A stretch of DNA of 64,000 nucleotides from Steinernema hermaphroditum (taxonomy: Eukaryota > Nematoda > Chromadorea > Rhabditida > Steinernematidae), in NCBI GenBank assembly GCA_030435675.1, contig CM059621.1, forward strand, positions 7,378,001-7,442,000, given 5' to 3'. Each line of letters starts with the position of its first letter. The stretch's first letter is position 1. Under the pieces are notes generated by a model. It did no database searches and was not told the origin of the DNA. It saw nothing but the letters and a program-made list of their open reading frames with translations. Positions 13,634 to 25,062 of the stretch are shown here, one piece after another. Position numbers and translations under genes: made by a program.

Positions 13634-16119
13634 TCATACCTCCAGTTTGGCGCTGAGCTCGGAGAGGCCGGCGGAGACACCTTCGGCCATGTTCCTCACG
13701 ATCTGAGCGCTGAGTTCCTCGACGTCTCCCAACGCGAATTCCTCCATCGGGTCCAGAAGACGGTCCAGCTGGAGGGAGACCTTCTCCATCATCCTGTTGA
13801 GGAGCTTCTCCTCCACCTCCTTCCGGATTCGTCGCTTCGCCTTCGAAAGGACCTTGCGCGCCTCCTTCTCCCTCCTCACCTTCAGCTCGTCCAGCTTCAA
13901 CAGCTTCTTGCTAAAGCGCCCTCGTGGGATAGGAAGAAGGGAAGAAGGGTTTACTTGTAGACGCTGACTTCGACTCTCTTGTGCTCCCCGTGGCGCTTCA
14001 AGATGCAGATGGCACAGAAGTTCGCCTTTTCCTCAGAGGTGGAGCATGTCAAGCAGATCCAGGACTCGTCCTCGTTGAACGCGTATCTACAGTAGCCGCA
14101 GCGAAGACTCGATTCGCTCAGCTGACGCGCTTTGGTGATCGCGTCGATGGCTTCTGAAACGAGTGTGATTTGTGTAGTTACATTTGAATCTTTTTATGCT
14201 TTTCACATCCGATCGAAACTTTCGTAAATGACTTCTACGTGTTTGCTGTCTTATCTAGACTTCCAGAACGATCAGAAAGAGACAGAACGATCTGTCTACG
14301 CGACCTGTAGACCCGAATTCTGACAAACTCATAAATGATGCAGAGACCAGTAAGGAAGGAAGACTGAATAGCCAAGAAAATCAGGGAAAACGGTTCACTC
14401 GCCCATGCGGACAGAGAAAAACAAATTGGTCTTTCGGCGATTTCAAAGGTTTTTTTACCTTGTAGCGCGTAGTTAGTCGGCATTTCCTCCGGCGCCACTT
14501 CGATTTTCGATCGGCAAATCGGACACCTCACTTCGTCGGAATCTGAAAGTCCGCCCTAGAGGGACATTTTTGGGTGCACCCACCGGCAACATGTTTCATC
14601 TGCTGAAGGCATCCGAAGCAGGCGGCGTGGCCACAGGGCATCGACCGTGGCTGTTCGTAGGTGTCCAAGCAGATCGGGCACGTTAGGTCCGGGTACGTCT
14701 TCGTCTTCTCCTCCTCTTCTCGCTCCGAGGAGTCGGCGTCGAAGTTCAGAAGGCCACCGTTCTCGTCGGACTCTGCGTCGCCGTCGCTACTTGTCGAAGG
14801 GTGCTGAAGGGATTTATTCGAGTTCAGGATGGCGTCGCCTACTTGGTAGGAAAGATCGACTTTCACGAAAGTGGCGGTGATGTCGGACCAGTCGGAATGG
14901 AGGAGCGCCGCTTCTGGGGAAACGAGGCGGTAGGAGAAGTTCGTCGCCGTCGAGGGCGCCTCGATTTCTGTGGGTTGCCTGAATCCTCAGAAGAGTCAGA
15001 AGCCGCCGCGCCCTCCCTACTTCTTCCAGGAACCGTTTTCCATGTCCAGCGACCAGATCGAGATCGTTCTCTTCTCGGCGACTTTCTTGACCACGGCAAA
15101 ACTCGCCATGCTCCCCATCCACGCGTTGCACCAGATCGCCTTCCGTGGCGGGAGGTCGCCGTACTCCTCGTCGCCGTCCAGTTGAGTCACCGTCCACACA
15201 TTAGGGTGGCTCTCGTCGCACTCCAGGGGAATCGACACGAGGTGGCTCCGCTGTCGTTCGATGCTAACGAAGCAGAGATGCTAAAGGGGAGTCGCTGGAG
15301 GTCAGGGTTACGGTTGGGGTGTGTACGTTGTCGCAGATGAAAGGGAGTTCCCAAGCACTCGTGGGGGGCAGCGTTCCGAACTGGCTCGTGACGATCTTCG
15401 TCGAGCAGGAGAGGCTCCAGAAGAGGAACGACGCCTCGGGACGGTCGTGGGACTCGGAAGAGTGGCGACGCGAATATCTTTCGTAGATGATGATCTGCAG
15501 GAGTCAGTTTTGTGCATAAAGAAACGGGAATTTTGGGCTACTGTATAAACCATGATTGTACCTGGATTGTGTCGCCCTGTTTGTGGGCGGTGTATGCCAG
15601 GCGATCGTCCCTGATCCGATCAGTGTCGATGGGCGCCTCGCCCGTCTTCTGGAGGACGTCGTTGCGTCCCACCTTATAGATCATCATGAAGAACTTCCGC
15701 TTCGAGCGGTTGTAGAACATCGCGTAGATGTGCTCGTCGCCCGCGAAGAGGCAGTAGCAAAGCCACTTTGAGGGATCGGGCGTCTTCCTGAAAGCATTAG
15801 CATAATCCGCGATGCGAAAGGGTCCCACCAGTTGAAGGTCTTCTTCTGGCCGGTAAATAGGTCCACGCATACGATGCAGTTGAGGGCGTTGTCCATGAGA
15901 AAAGCCTTGCGGCCATCATCGGCCACGGCGAACGCGTTGACGGCGTTGCGGACGCTGGCCACGCTGAGCACCTCCATGACTGTACAGTTCCAGCGGAGTC
16001 AGCGCATATGGCGCCGCTTGTAGTGCTTGTCTTTGGAATATTGATTCACGGGCGGACGGATCGATCTCAGCGAAGACGCAGGGAGCCGCCGAGGAGTGTT
16101 TACTCTTCGGGCGATTCAT
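13634..16119 (-). CDS. RING-finger protein with N-terminal beta-strand-rich region
   Basis: Minus-strand exons: 16119-16050, 15979-15829, 15787-15562, 15494-15327, 15280-15021, 14978-14584, 14542-14459, 14153-13955, 13910-13634 (609 residues). The first half has short repeating blocks with paired aromatic residues (e.g. WLCYCLFAGDEHIYAMFYN, SIWSLDMENGSW) that suggest a beta-propeller or F-box-associated fold; this is only an impression. A C3HC4 RING follows (CPICLDTYEQPRSMPCGHAACFGC then VRCPICRSK), interrupted by a 41-nt intron. After it comes a Cys/His-rich B-box-like segment (CGYCRYAF, WICLTCS, CAICILKRHGEH) and a basic coiled coil. RING proteins of this layout are usually E3 ubiquitin ligases. 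The start is uncertain: exon 1 gives the upstream ATG, while an ATG at 15977 would drop it. Reading-frame continuity argues for one gene, not two. Confidence 0.75.
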
Positions 16120-16763
16120 CGCGAGGAGCGACGCTTGATAACGCTCGGGTGATTATCAAACGAAGTGCGGAGGATCCGGGGAAAAGGCACCAAAACATGT
16201 CCTCTATGGTGTACAAGTAGCCGAAGAGGGTTACGGGGAAGTGTTGGTGAGCACGAAAAGGCAAAATAGGAACATGGATATCACCCAAATTTGAACTGTA
16301 TAGCTTCTTCAGCTCCTGTTAAAGAACGGGCTCTCAAGAATCTGCTACAACAAACATGCGCTTTCGATAATAAAAATAAAGACACAACGCAGCTATACTT
16401 GGAAAAGGCAGTCAACGAGATGGAAAAGCTCATGGTACGGTAAAACACAAAGTCCATGTCACAGCAAAGGCACTTCAACAACCTTCAGTGAATGACAATC
16501 AGTTTTCGGTGGGATTCGTCTTCTGTACTTCCTATGAGGGTTTTCCTGGCGCGAATACCGTACCCGCCTGCATCAGCTTTGGGTGTTTCCTACCGCGCGA
16601 GCTGTCATTTCTGTTTTTCTTCGAAAATTCGAATTTCTGTTGAGGTTGGGAACTGTTTGTCGCCGAATTCGCACCCGCTTTCTGTTTCTCTGCGCACGTG
16701 TCCATTGTTCGAGGTGTTCTATGTTTCCAGTTGCACGATCTCCATGTTTCAGGGTTCATCAAA
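16120..16763. other. Intergenic region between divergent genes
   Basis: The RING gene and the AT-hook gene point away from each other across this gap, so it should contain both promoters. TACGGTA and TACCGTA motifs lie near 16434 and 16556. A TTTCAG at about 16747-16752, 11 nt before the AT-hook start codon, could be a trans-splice acceptor. No other gene is seen. Confidence 0.5.
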
Positions 16764-17339
16764 ATGCTAACGGCGAACATCGACCACTCAGGAAACCCCA
16801 TTCGCAGAGGCAGAGGAAGACCTCGAAAGAGCGAGCAGATAGCCGGTTGTGGAATGCCTCGTGGAACGGCTTCTGGTGCCCCCGCTTCGACGCCTCGTGG
16901 AGTCCGTGGCCGCGGTCGTGGACGTCCGAGAACCATTGGAGCAGGAGTGGAACTCGCTGCTGTGCCTAAAGTTGCTTCTCCAGCTGTGACTCCTGCTCGT
17001 GGACGTGGAAGAGCTCGTGGACGCGGCCGTGGCCGTGGTGTTATGATGTCCAGAAACAGATGCGTGAAGTCAGAATCTCCTCCATCCGTCGAGCAGCCCG
17101 ACGTCCGTGTGGTAAGAGTCGCTGTTCTGTATCCGTTCACACTTCTTTCCTTCCAGCGCATGTCCACTGCAGCATTTCTGGATCTCATCAAAAACGGCCG
17201 TGGTACTTTGGTCCACAGTCAGGCGGATGTTATCGGGCAGATCATCGCCAACTTTCTTCGAAATGCCGACCCTCCAACTCGTGCCCGACACGCTTCCGCC
17301 ATCATGAACATCCTCTCAGAGCACCTTAACCGCCAATGA
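16764..17339 (+). CDS. AT-hook, Arg/Gly-rich nuclear protein
   Basis: Exons 16764-17111 and 17157-17339 are joined by a 45-nt intron with no stop (176 residues spliced). The start is the ATG just after TTTCAG. The N-terminal two thirds carry AT-hook cores (RGRGRPRK and RGRGRPRT) and RGR/GRGR repeats, which bind the minor groove of AT-rich DNA. The last 55 residues are a compact helical segment (FLDLIKNGRG, VIGQIIANFLRNADPP, IMNILSEHLNRQ) that I do not recognise. A chromatin-associated role is inferred from the hooks alone. Confidence 0.7.
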   Translation: MLTANIDHSGNPIRRGRGRPRKSEQIAGCGMPRGTASGAPASTPRGVRGRGRGRPRTIGAGVELAAVPKVASPAVTPARGRGRARGRGRGRGVMMSRNRCVKSESPPSVEQPDVRVVRVAVLYPFTLLSFQRMSTAAFLDLIKNGRGTLVHSQADVIGQIIANFLRNADPPTRARHASAIMNILSEHLNRQ

Positions 17340-18151
17340 GAAATCTGGTCACTACTAACTTTTCTTTTTCTAACCCGTTGTTCCATAGTTAACAGGAAGT
17401 AAAATTTCTCGAGCTCTTCCGTCTTGCAATGTTGTCAGGGATGGCTGTAGCTTGTCGTGTACAGTATTTTGATTGATTCAGGTGATCGTTTCTGTGTTGT
17501 GGCGTCACACTCTATTCACTTGATCCAATATCGACCACAAATGATTAAAGTGTGCATCATTATTTTTCTCTTACTGCATTTTCTAGGTGGTTACGATCGG
17601 AGATGTTACTCGCTCGAAATTTCATCGGGACTCGGGATCGAGATCGAAAGATTGAAGAAATTGCTCGAAATTTCGAGACTCGAATATCTCTGGTTACGAT
17701 GATGTATTCCTCTATATTTTATCATTGGAGCAGCTGTTGTAAGTGAGGAACTTTGCGGAACGTTCGGGCCCTTATTGCGGGCGATCTGTGATCTTCCCTC
17801 GGGTTCCAGTTGGGTCCTCTTTGGCAGTCGATTTCGCGTTGACGTCGCAGTTGTTTTCTGTTTGTTTCTTTCTTTCTCTGTCGTTCTGCCCCCCAGCAGC
17901 GTTTTTTGCTCTTTGAAGAGCAGATCGCCCCACAAGAAGCGTACACGGGATCGGCGCGTGTCCACGGTTTATCCTGTTGTTTTCCAAAATTACATCTATT
18001 TTTGTCGCTTTTCGCTTCGCGTAGCTCTCTATTAGTGCAGAAACACTTTACTTCGCCCTGTGTTCCCTATCCGTGTATTAATGTTGTTTCCTTCTTCAGG
18101 AGACTTTCAGATGAGCTCCGTGGCCCCCACAGTGAAGATCTGTCGTCCAAA
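17340..18151. other. Intergenic region
   Basis: The region is AT-rich after the AT-hook gene, then mixed. No gene is supported. TTCAG sites just before 18152 could serve as splice acceptors for the following Mpv17 gene. Confidence 0.45.
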
Positions 18152-18866
18152 ATGAGTCGTTTGCTGACCGCCTACCAACGCCTCATGAGTCGCCATCCTT
18201 TTCCAACTCAGGTTCTCTCTGCTGGTGAGTTGTTGCCGCCTCTTCCCGCCACTGAACGTCTTTTAGGACTGCTGGCAGCCACTGGCGACGCCGTTTGCCA
18301 GCTCTTCGTTCAACGCAATCCCAAGTACAACTTCGCCAGAACCGCCAGATTCTTCTGCGCGACCGTTTTCGTCATCGTAAGCCAGCGATCTCCACCATAT
18401 TCTGTTCATATCTTGCAGGCGCCGTTGCAAACGCGATGGTTTCGCCTCCTGGAACACCGCGTCACGGCACGCCGCCCGAAGATCTCTCCACTGAAACGTG
18501 TATTAGTTGATCAAGTAGGACCTTCATCTTCCACCGGATCCGTGCACTCTTATCGGTTTAGACCTTCGGAGCGCCGTTCTTCAACACGACCTTCTTGTTC
18601 ACTCTCGCACTTTTGGAGAATCGATCGCTCCGCTCGGCCACCCACAGCGTCCAGCATCAGATTGGACCTGTCTTACTTGCGAACTACAAGGTATTTCCCT
18701 ATATCCCCATCGATTTCATCAGATCGCGCTTCAGCTCTGGCCCTTCGTGCAGCTGCTGAACTTCTACGTGGTGCCGCTCCAATACCGTATTGTTTTGTTA
18801 CAGTTTGTTGGAATTTTCTGGAACGCTTACATCTCATACGCCACCCAGAATCGAATGTTGGCTTGA
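18152..18866 (+). CDS. Mpv17/PMP22-family inner-membrane protein, copy A
   Basis: Exons 18152-18224, 18267-18376, 18419-18514, 18562-18690 and 18723-18866 give 183 residues, a normal length for the family. Family marks in order are a short amphipathic start, AGLLAATGDAVCQLF (usual G-D-x-x-x-Q), TARFF, the Trp-containing turn LQTRWFRLLE, KRVLVDQ, and the C-terminal signature LWPFVQLLNFYVVPLQYR. Mpv17 proteins have about four membrane helices and sit in mitochondrial inner or peroxisomal membranes; Mpv17 is tied to mitochondrial DNA maintenance. This copy lies head-to-tail with copy B, 119 bp upstream of it. They differ clearly in sequence and in intron number (four versus two), so the duplication is not recent. 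Confidence 0.88.
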
Positions 18867-18985
18867 ATCAAGCTTTGTTGCCTTTTCGGATCCCATAAAT
18901 ATGCTCGGAAAATCGCCGCGTCCTCGTTTTCTATTATTCCTGGATTATTCACGTTTCTTACTAGTCACCGGTTTTAGTCACTGCG

Positions 18986-19622
18986 ATGGTTTGGAGGCCC
19001 GCGCTTCAGCTAATGAAGCGTCGACCTTTGTTGTCGCAGATGGCCACGGCGGGTACCCTCGGAGCCCTCGGCGACGGCATCTGTCAGACGGTCGTCGAGA
19101 AGCGGCGCCTTGAGGACTACGACTACATCCGCACGGGCCGATTCTTCGCGCTCGCCAGCTGCTACATCGTGAGTTCAGCTTCTCCTTCCCAATTCATGAG
19201 CATTTCCAGGCGCCGATCCTCTACCGATGGTTCCACGTTCTCGAGCGCGTGAAGGGGAGCGCCAAGATTCTCCCTCTGAAGCGGGTTCTCATCGACCAAG
19301 TGGCGTTTGCGCCGGTCTTCAGCGCTTCTATCATATTCAACCTTCGTGTCCTCGAAGGATACTCCGCATCCGATTCGTACGAGAAGCTGAAGGCCGACTT
19401 CTGGGGCATTTACAAGCGCTCGATCCAGGTACGGTAACCTCTTTCACTTTCCACCACAGTTTTCTGTTTCAGTTCTGGCCGGCTGTCCAGATCATCAACT
19501 TCTATCTGATTCCCCTGCACTTCCGGGTGTCTTTCGTCCAAGTGGCCGCATTGTTGTGGAACTGCTTCTTGAGCTACAAGACGCAGACCGTCGCTCACGA
19601 TATTGTCCATGCCGAGTACTGA
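18986..19622 (+). CDS. Mpv17/PMP22-family inner-membrane protein, copy B
   Basis: Exons 18986-19168, 19210-19428 and 19473-19622 give 183 residues, the same length as copy A. It has [11 protein letters not shown], the conserved [25 protein letters not shown] and the signature [18 protein letters not shown]. Four hydrophobic stretches fit the family. TTTTAG lies 11 nt before the ATG and could be a cis or trans acceptor. With only 119 bp to copy A and the same direction, the pair could be an operon, but no spliced-leader evidence can be read here. The second donor reads CAG|GTACGGTA, containing the recurrent 7-mer. Confidence 0.88.
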
Positions 19623-19911
19623 CAGAACATCTTTTCGTATGCGTTTGTTCCATTTTACTCACACTGTCATCGAGGAGACTCTCTACTTGCGTTGTTTACT
19701 GGTCCTGATGTCGTCCGTTATCAAAAGCAGACGACCTACGTTTTTTTGCTCTGTGCACCCTATCCTGTTTCTGAAGATTGCATTACAAGTTAGAATCTCG
19801 GGTTACGGTAGCGTCAGTTGGGGCTCAAAGCTATGCTCATCCTGGCATTGGAATCACGTATAGTTAACATTTATGAGCAAGAACGTGTGAAATTCACACC
19901 GAAAACAGAAG

Positions 19912-21159
19912 ATGAACGCCAGCGTCAGTGCTCCGTTTTACGCAAACAGTTTCCAGCAGTCCGCTGATCCCTACGATGACCTTCGATACTACGCGATGTC
20001 GCCAGGGCCGAACCAGCAGGTGTGGTCGCCTCATGCCGAACAGCAGCCGAGATCTCCGGAGATGAAAGGCTGTGGCGGCAGATCGCCTCTGCCCTACGTG
20101 GTTCCGACTTACATCACCTGGAAGAACTTCAGACGACAATATCTCCAGGTGTGTGTCATCTACCCATTCGTACACGCGCACTTCCCGGGCCTCGGCGCCA
20201 TGGACGAGTCAGAGACGAACCGTCGGGAGCAGGTGGAAAAGTCGATCCGCTCCGTGCTCCACGGGCACTTCAAGAAGTTCGAAGGTGAAGAGGCGTACTC
20301 GCCGAACTCGAAGCTCGCGAACCCACAGAAATGGGTCTTCATGGGGGAAAAGATGGCTGAGCTCGAGGCGAAGCTGCAGCAGTGTCTGCCAGGCGGAGAG
20401 CTCCACGAGGCAATCGTCGAGAAGCTGGCGAACCCTGCGCTTCTGCAGCAGCTTCTTGACGGGTCTTGGGGCGCGCGAAGACCAGACGGAAGTCTCTTGC
20501 CGACATCGAAGGAAGAGATCGAATCGATGAAGAAGGAAACAACGCGGAGAAATCACGAAGAACGCCAGGCGCGCGTCGCTGAACGGAAGAGGACGCGCCG
20601 AGATCCGGCGATGTCGATGCAGCCCTACGGAGCGCCGCCCTTCTTCGGATTCATGTCTCCACAGCCACGCTTCGTGATGCGCTATGAGGACGCCCTGAGG
20701 GGACAAGTCCGCATGTTAGGGCATCCGTTCCTCCCTGGCCAACCTAGATTCATTCCCACGCAGCCGATGGTGGATCCGAGAACGATAGTGCACCAAGGCC
20801 ACGGTTCGATAGTCCCTCAGACAATGCACTTTCACGGCGGCGAAGTCGTCGACGTGAGGCGCAGCGTCGGCAGGTCCCATGGAGGTCCCCAAAGAGAGCG
20901 TCACCCGAGCGGCTACGCCGACGAAAGAACCGTAATCGAGAACGAGGGATGGCAGATCCCTGGCGGAGGCAGTCAAAAGAAAATAAGGGAGTCACCTCCA
21001 GAGCACTCCGAGGGCATTTCGGTGGACAACTTCGACGGACTCCGTTCTTCTTCTGGTGACAACACGGACGATGCGGTGAAGATGTTCACGGAGACGATCG
21101 TCGACGAGATCATGAAGATCGAGAACCCCTCCGGCATTCCAGAAGAAGACTACTGGTGA
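19912..21159 (+). CDS. Unknown protein with YPF/LPGG/GSWG domain
   Basis: This is a single-exon frame of 415 residues that I do not recognise. Residues about 65-210 form a compact domain: WKNFRRQ, VIYPFVHAHFPGL, a charged helical stretch, WVFMGEKMAELEAKLQQCLPG, LLDGSWGARRPDGSLLP and KEEIE. The same order of motifs occurs in the minus-strand gene at 35567-36068, so this is a real domain with at least two copies in the window. The rest is disordered, Pro/Gly/Met-rich in the middle, with an acidic helical tail (DEIMKIENP). It is basic just after the domain (RKRTRRD). Nuclear regulation would be a guess. The start is the first ATG after a stop, with ACAG upstream. Confidence 0.7.
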   Translation: MNASVSAPFYANSFQQSADPYDDLRYYAMSPGPNQQVWSPHAEQQPRSPEMKGCGGRSPLPYVVPTYITWKNFRRQYLQVCVIYPFVHAHFPGLGAMDESETNRREQVEKSIRSVLHGHFKKFEGEEAYSPNSKLANPQKWVFMGEKMAELEAKLQQCLPGGELHEAIVEKLANPALLQQLLDGSWGARRPDGSLLPTSKEEIESMKKETTRRNHEERQARVAERKRTRRDPAMSMQPYGAPPFFGFMSPQPRFVMRYEDALRGQVRMLGHPFLPGQPRFIPTQPMVDPRTIVHQGHGSIVPQTMHFHGGEVVDVRRSVGRSHGGPQRERHPSGYADERTVIENEGWQIPGGGSQKKIRESPPEHSEGISVDNFDGLRSSSGDNTDDAVKMFTETIVDEIMKIENPSGIPEEDYW

Positions 21160-21304
21160 ACAAAAACACTTCTGCGATCAGCGCTTTTCGAATAAAAAAA
21201 TCTTCCAACGTTCAGCTACAAACAAAGAAGTTACACAACTTATCGGTTTATTTCAACATGATTAGTAGTTACTACAAGGGAGAATTAGTAAAACGGAGAT
21301 GTGA

Positions 21305-24300
21305 TCAAGCATTGACGCGGAAATTTTCCAAGCCGGTTCCCTTGTACGAGAGCTTCTTGTTCAAGTCGGCGTAGTTAATACTCTCGGTGGTCTTCTCTTC
21401 CAGCCACACTCCATCGGCGGCATCCAGCAGCGCTCTTCCCCGTTCAGCGTAGCGTGCTGCAATCACCACGGGAGCAGGCAGAGAAACGGCTTGCTTGATA
21501 ATCTGGAAGCCGAAGCAGAGCGAATGGGTCAAGTTCTGGAGGTCGTCCATGGTCAGCGAGTTCTGGTCGTAGAGGACAGTGTAGCGGGGCGTCTTGCTCG
21601 AACCCTGCAAGATAACAGTGAATGGAAGAAGTTCTTTGTCAGCTTACAGCGACTCCAGCGTGCGAATTGAGATAGTATTCCGTGTACAGTGGATGCACAA
21701 CGCCATGGTCGAGCACTGTTCCCGACTGGACGTTCTGCTTCGTGATGTGATCCGAGGGGTCCAAGAAGCGCGGCAGCAGACGGAAGTTGTGAGCTTTTTG
21801 AGGAATCACCACGGTGAGGAGAGCGCTAACGGCTCCGGAATTCTCCATAGCTCGTTCAATCATAGGGATCTCGTATTCTTGAATATATCCATACTGACCA
21901 TCGGAGGCGCCGTTCCTGAAGACGATGACTTCGCTCGGGTAGAATCCTCTGGCTCTGTGGAATCGGCGAACGCAGCTCTCCATGACCGTCATGATCGAGG
22001 CGGACTTCTCGGTGCGGCCGGCCTCCTCGAAGAAATAGTCACCGACGAAATCGTCGGGGTGCTTCTTGACATTTGCGGCAAACTATAATAAAGAAGTAAG
22101 CGATTTGCCCAGAGAACCGGCGTTATACCCCGAAGACGGTCGACTGCTTGGCAGTAGCAATCCGATTTTCATGGCATTTGCTGTGGTTCACGGCGAATCC
22201 TACGACCAAGCAGCTTTTTCTAAGGCGTGTTCTAAATGAATTAACTTATTCCGGGAAATGATATGTCCCTGCTTACAAATTATTGTCTCCCTTCAGCTCG
22301 ACTTCGTAGTTAATGCCGCCCAATTTCACGTTGGTTTTGGCAACAATGTTGTGGAGAGTCTGCCATTTCCCGTGCACCACGGTAAGCGCCGTCGATAGGC
22401 GTACATCCTGCGTAATGACTCCAAAATTGCGTTCAAGAAGCTTGATGGGCTCTGCAAATAAAATAGCAGTTAAATAGAGAAGCGAGATGTGTACTGTGCA
22501 AGTTCTTGACGCTGTCATCAGTGATGAACAGAGCGTATTGGATGCCAGATTTTGCATAACGCTCCATGACATCCTCGACTTTTCTAACTTCCGCTGGGAT
22601 GCGCTTTACTCGACTTGGCTCGGAGACTTGCAAGCCTTTGCGACGACACTCTTCTATGAAGCGCTCGACGAAAGTCCTGCAAACGGAAAGATATATGTGT
22701 ACCAACGTGAATGAAAACCCACTGTATGTCACCATCACTCATATGCGACTGCCCTGACAATGCGGAAACCACAAGGACAACCCAGTGCTGGACAGAAGCC
22801 GCTGAGACGAAGGCTCCCCTGCCTCGTGTGCGCCACGAACCATTATCTGGCCTGACATATTCTCTGTTTCCATAGAGCAGCTCGGGAGCGCCGATGACAC
22901 GGGCCTTCATCATCATCGGCTTCGACGCTACTTTGACCTGGGCATTTTTCAGAAACAAGTTATTTTTCAGCTCCAGCGACTGCAGATTATTTCTGTTGCT
23001 CAACGCACGGTCGATTGGAGGCACTGCACAGACCTGAAAAGTGCAGAAATAGTCACTCCGCTGGCTCGTTTTGCAATCCTACCCGAAGGGTCTTTGTGAG
23101 CTGCCCTGGAGTCTGTTGGCTGAAGAGCACTCTCTGATTCTCGCAAACACTCAGCAGCTCCATTGGGTAGTAACTCGTAGTACGTCGTTCGTAGATGGTC
23201 ACCAGTGGAAGATTCGGATAGCTGAATACTAAGAATAGTCCAGGCGCCAACACAAGCGACTCACTTAAGGTCAATGCTGTAGCGCTTCCGCAGGTACTCC
23301 GCAATCGTGATGTACTCTCCGTCACCTTTGTTGAACTGTTGTTGGCTAGCAGTGCTCTCGACCACTCCGTGGATTGGGAAGCTTCGTGGCGATGCGGTAT
23401 GGCATGTCTTCACGAAAAGGCCTATACAGGGTATACTGAATATTCAATGAATCTTATTATTATTATCTTATTAATATTCAATGAATCTTATTCAATGGTC
23501 CCACCTTTAAACGCGGTGTTCAGCTTTGCAATTTCAGTCGAATTCAATTGGTGGCTTCCATCGAAGTAAGGCAGAATCGCAGCTACCTTCTGCACAAGTG
23601 GTCCAGAATCATGGAATGCAGTCCTCTTCGTGTCTAGCATCATAGCTGCACACACGTTTCCCTCACCATCGGGCCCTTCGACGAACTGCACGGACCTCTC
23701 GCAGCCAACTTTCACGCATTTGCCATCGTACAATGGCGGGCAGTCCCTCTCCGTGAAGCCGTACTTCTTGGGATCCACAAGGTAGCTCAATCCAGCGTTG
23801 TACGAAACATGGTCGTCTCTGCAACAACCGCTGTTAGAGCTGCATACAAGCGACAGAACGTACGGTGAGAAGATCACGTGCTGGTTGATCAGCAGCTGGA
23901 GGAATTGCTGCAGCGACTGGTCCTGTTCCATGTCGTTCTGATTGATGAAGGAGAGATCGTTCAGGCGCAGCTTCGTATGGACTTTCGTCAGCTCGACGGT
24001 GACTTTGTCCACACCGTACAGGGACTCGGGAACGGTAACTTCACTGCTCAGCCGCATCTTGAGTTTTCGGGGACTCTGAAGCATGCGATCTGAGTTGGAA
24101 GCATCGAATTTTCGGGACAAACCTTCTCCTCCAGCGTTGGGATCTTGTGCACGGTGTACATGATGGCCTGACAATCGTAGTAGATCGCGTGGCGCTCCTG
24201 ACCGAAGAAGTCGATGTTGTTTTCGACGAGGAGTTCGAAAACGTCGCGGCAGCGTTCCTTTCTGTGTGTTGCCACATAGTCCGCTCTCGCCTTCTTGGTG

Positions 24301-24613
24301 AATTCCACTTCGATGTTCTTCGTCTTGCCGGGGAATTGCGCAATGATCTTGACGTCGTACCGGTGCACTCTGATCGGAGGAAGTTTCAGGTTGAACACGT
24401 TGGTCTGCACTTCCACTTCTTGTCCTTCGCTGCCAGCCGGCTTCTTCTCGGCGATGACGCGGTCTCCTCGCTGGATTCCCTGGACCTGGCACAGCTCGTC
24501 CATCTTGTCGATGAGCTGGTTCATGCGTCTCTTCATGGTAACATCTAAGAAACAGAGTTACACAGTGAATCGTACAAAGATCATATACCGGTTTCTTGGT
24601 TATCCAAGTCCAT
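21305..24613 (-). CDS. Argonaute (WAGO-like, catalytic residues lost)
   Basis: Eleven exons: 24613-24589, 24544-24123, 24075-23505, 23421-23265, 23221-23083, 23033-22723, 22676-22495, 22451-22277, 22219-22129, 22082-21648, 21604-21305 (935 residues). It has the N domain (VFNLKLPPIRVHRYDV), the PAZ end and linker (YPNLPLVTIYERRT, YYPMELLSV), the MID region (GVITQDVRL, NIVAKTNVKLGG) and PIWI (CLVVGFAVNHS, FVGDYFF, VIVFRNGASDGQ, RYTVLYDQN). Argonautes bind small RNAs and guide silencing. In slicing members the PIWI Asp-Asp-His residues cut the target. Here those positions read Ala (about 670), Asn (about 748) and Thr (about 845), so slicing is not expected. This pattern fits the worm-specific WAGO group that binds secondary 22G RNAs, but the subgroup cannot be fixed by eye. 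Confidence 0.9.
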
Positions 24614-25062
24614 TTTCGGTGGTTTTCTGTAAAACAGAAGGACATGAAACGACAACCAGTGCAGGGCACGGAACGGAAACAAAACAATAATTTCATGGAG
24701 GACTGAGTTTCAGCTGCTCGGGAGCTACCGTATTACGCCTTTTACACTATACAAAAATGATCACCGGCTTTGCAATCAGAATGGTTCTGCTTGCGCTGAG
24801 GCAGTTGATTCCTGCTACTGTAATTGTTCGAATGTATCGTTGCAGGAGAAACCGTAGCAGAGTTTGTATTCTTCGCTCACTCTTCTTGTAAAATTTCGCA
24901 AAATTTGCACTCATTTGAGATTTTTGTCCTTCAATGGCATTGGTTTTGTGTTTGTGATTCTGCCTTTTCGTATTATGTTGCGCAAAAGTGTTAATTGACA
25001 AGTTCAGCAAGGATAAGAATTGTTTATTTACATCGTTATGATTGCGAATACAACTAGATCGC
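24614..25062. other. Intergenic, AT-rich
   Basis: This is the likely promoter side of the Argonaute gene and the 3' flank of the next minus-strand gene. A TACCGTA lies at about 24726. No gene is seen. Confidence 0.5.

Noticed and set aside
16764..19622. Operon of AT-hook and Mpv17 genes
   Set aside because: The 800-bp gap before the first Mpv17 gene is too long for a typical worm operon; only the two Mpv17 genes are close enough, and no spliced leader can be seen.
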